From positions 1 through 5,983 of the forward strand of contig JAGAAF010000030.1 of assembly GCA_017615435.1 (NCBI GenBank): a DNA stretch of 5,983 nucleotides, given 5' to 3'. This document shows, piece after piece, positions 5,119 through 5,983 of the stretch (the stretch's first letter is position 1; each line of letters opens with the position of its first letter). A program made the position numbers and the translations under genes. The stretch is from Bacteroidales bacterium. GTDB taxonomy: Bacteria; Bacteroidota; Bacteroidia; Bacteroidales; UBA932. The notes below the pieces were generated by a model. That model was not told the origin of the DNA. It searched no databases and saw nothing but the letters and a program-made list of their open reading frames with translations.

Positions 5119-5508
5119 ATGGAACAGACACACGCCCTTGGAAGACGTAAAGCAGCTGTGGCTCGCGTTTACATCTCTGCAGGTGCAGGCAATGTTACGA
5201 TCAACGACCGTCCCCTCGAGGATTACTTCAAGGAGGATGCTCTTCGTTACATCGTGAACCAGCCGTTCGCAGTTACTGAGACTGAAGGTAAGTTCGACAC
5301 CAAGATCACCATCGTTGGCGGTGGTATCAAGGGTCAGGCTGAAGCAATCCGCCTCGGTATCGCCCGCGCACTTTGCGAGATCGACAAGGAAGCATATCGT
5401 CCCGCTCTTAAGGCTGCAGGATTCCTCACCCGCGACGCCCGTGAGGTTGAGCGTAAGAAACCCGGCCAGCCCAGCGCACGCGCACGCTTCCAGTTCAGTA
5501 AACGTTAA
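5119..5508 (+). CDS. rpsI: 30S ribosomal protein S9 (uS9)
   Basis: S9 belongs to the head of the small ribosomal subunit, and its basic C-terminal tail reaches the P-site tRNA. The 129-residue product starts with the conserved ALGRRKAAVARVY (6-18), has RPLEDYF (31-37) and GGGIKGQAEAIRLGIARAL (67-85), and ends with GFLTRDAREVERKKPG (101-116) and the terminal ARFQFSKR, where the final Lys-Arg is the tRNA-contacting end typical of the family. Length is normal. The 9-base gap after rplM contains no signal, so the two are co-transcribed and probably translationally coupled. A longer, structured gap follows before rpsB. Confidence 0.97.
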   Translation: MEQTHALGRRKAAVARVYISAGAGNVTINDRPLEDYFKEDALRYIVNQPFAVTETEGKFDTKITIVGGGIKGQAEAIRLGIARALCEIDKEAYRPALKAAGFLTRDAREVERKKPGQPSARARFQFSKR

Positions 5509-5654
5509 TCAGTCAGAACTGTTTTCACAAAGCACAGTCGCGGTTATTGTAAACTTTCCCCTTTGGGAGGTTGCCGCACTGCGGAAAATCGCCTGGACCG
5601 ACCAGGTCGTTACCAGGAGATTGATGAAAAGAGAAAATTAAAAGAACAACAAAA
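5509..5654 (+). promoter_or_regulatory. Structured leader upstream of rpsB, possible regulatory RNA
   Basis: This 146-base gap within the ribosomal unit has no ORF that I believe in and no TAnnTTTG promoter. It does hold a row of small hairpins: actgt/acagt (5518-5522 with 5534-5538), tccc/ggga (5557-5560 with 5565-5568), ccgc/gcgg (5574-5577 with 5581-5584) and cctgg/ccagg (5592-5596 with 5602-5606). The last has a competing alternative, cgac/gtcg (5599-5602 with 5606-5609). After 5611 the sequence is A-rich and unstructured up to the ATG. S2 represses its own operon through the mRNA leader in E. coli, so an S2-responsive element is a reasonable but unproven guess; an RNA processing site is another. 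Confidence 0.4.
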
Positions 5655-5983
5655 ATGTCAAGAACAAATTTCCAAGAATTGCTTGATGCAGGTGCTCACT
5701 TCGGACATCTTGCCCGCAAGTGGAACCCTAAAATGGCTCCCTATATCTTCGATCAGAAGAACGGAATCCACATTATCGACCTGCACAAGACAGTCGTCAA
5801 GATCGACGAGGCTGCCGAAGAGATGAAAGAGCTCGCAAAGTCGGGCCGCAAGATCCTCTTCGTCGCCACCAAGAAGCAGGCTAAGGAAATCGTTTCCGAG
5901 AAAGCCGCTGCAGTAGGTATGCCGTTCATCACCGAGCGTTGGGCCGGCGGTATGCTTACCAACTTCCCCACCGTCCGCAAGGC
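5655..5983 (+). CDS. rpsB: 30S ribosomal protein S2 (uS2), N-terminal part (3' end outside window)
   Basis: S2 is a late-assembling small-subunit protein that sits on the solvent side and binds together with S1. The frame is open from the ATG at 5655 to the window edge, giving 109 residues of a protein usually about 230-280 long. Family motifs are clear: LLDAGAHFGHLARKWNPKM (9-27), PYIFDQKNGIHIIDLHKT (29-46), ILFVATKKQA (67-76) and RWAGGMLTNFPTVRK (95-109). The start is set by the normal distance of AGAHFGH from the N-terminus, and an A-rich stretch (aacaacaaaaa) precedes it, which is common for Bacteroidota start sites. The gene follows rpsI after a structured 146-base leader; tsf is expected downstream but lies outside the window. 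Confidence 0.95.
   Translation, partial: MSRTNFQELLDAGAHFGHLARKWNPKMAPYIFDQKNGIHIIDLHKTVVKIDEAAEEMKELAKSGRKILFVATKKQAKEIVSEKAAAVGMPFITERWAGGMLTNFPTVRK

Noticed and set aside
5510..5525. Possible terminator after rpsI (cagt/actg followed by TTTT)
   Set aside because: A 4-bp stem is too weak, and termination here would cut rpsB off from the only visible promoter.

Overview
The window looks like chromosomal housekeeping DNA from a member of the Bacteroidota, probably Bacteroidales. Three things point there. Intergenic regions carry the Bacteroides-type promoter (TTTG, 19 bases, TAnnTTTG). Start codons lack Shine-Dalgarno sequences. The cytochrome b subunit is of the five-helix succinate:quinone oxidoreductase kind, and the order rplM-rpsI-rpsB fits this phylum. 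All protein identities come from reading motifs by eye; no database search was possible.

Layout. (1) Bases 2-229, plus strand: the last 75 codons of a HemW-like gene. (2) Bases 229-383: a convergent intergenic region with a 13-bp hairpin at the hemW stop codon and two 34-35-base palindromic repeat units. (3) Bases 384-2415, minus strand: a two-gene unit, dus (tRNA dihydrouridine synthase) followed by lpxK (lipid A 4'-kinase), overlapping by 14 bases. (4) Bases 2475-3200, minus strand: a fumarate reductase/succinate dehydrogenase cytochrome b gene (frdC/sdhC), closed by an intrinsic terminator whose T-run ends 4 bases before the dus start codon. The flavoprotein and iron-sulfur genes that normally follow frdC are absent here. 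(5) Bases 3201-3261: a 61-base divergent region with two promoter candidates pointing at each other. (6) Bases 3262-4559, plus strand: pyrH and frr. (7) Bases 4560-4656: a strong promoter for the ribosomal protein genes, overlapped by a terminator hairpin that would stop transcription arriving from frr. (8) Bases 4657 to the end, plus strand: rplM, rpsI and the first 109 codons of rpsB, which is cut by the window edge. A 146-base leader with several small hairpins precedes rpsB.

Functionally the window serves translation (L13, S9, S2, ribosome recycling factor, tRNA dihydrouridine), pyrimidine nucleotide supply (UMP kinase), outer-membrane lipid A synthesis (LpxK), anaerobic respiration (FrdC) and heme-protein maturation (HemW). 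I see no mobile element, CRISPR array, tRNA or rRNA, and no sign of a novel multi-gene system. The items worth a second look are the regulatory arrangements between genes, the palindromic repeats, and the separation of frdC from its partner genes.
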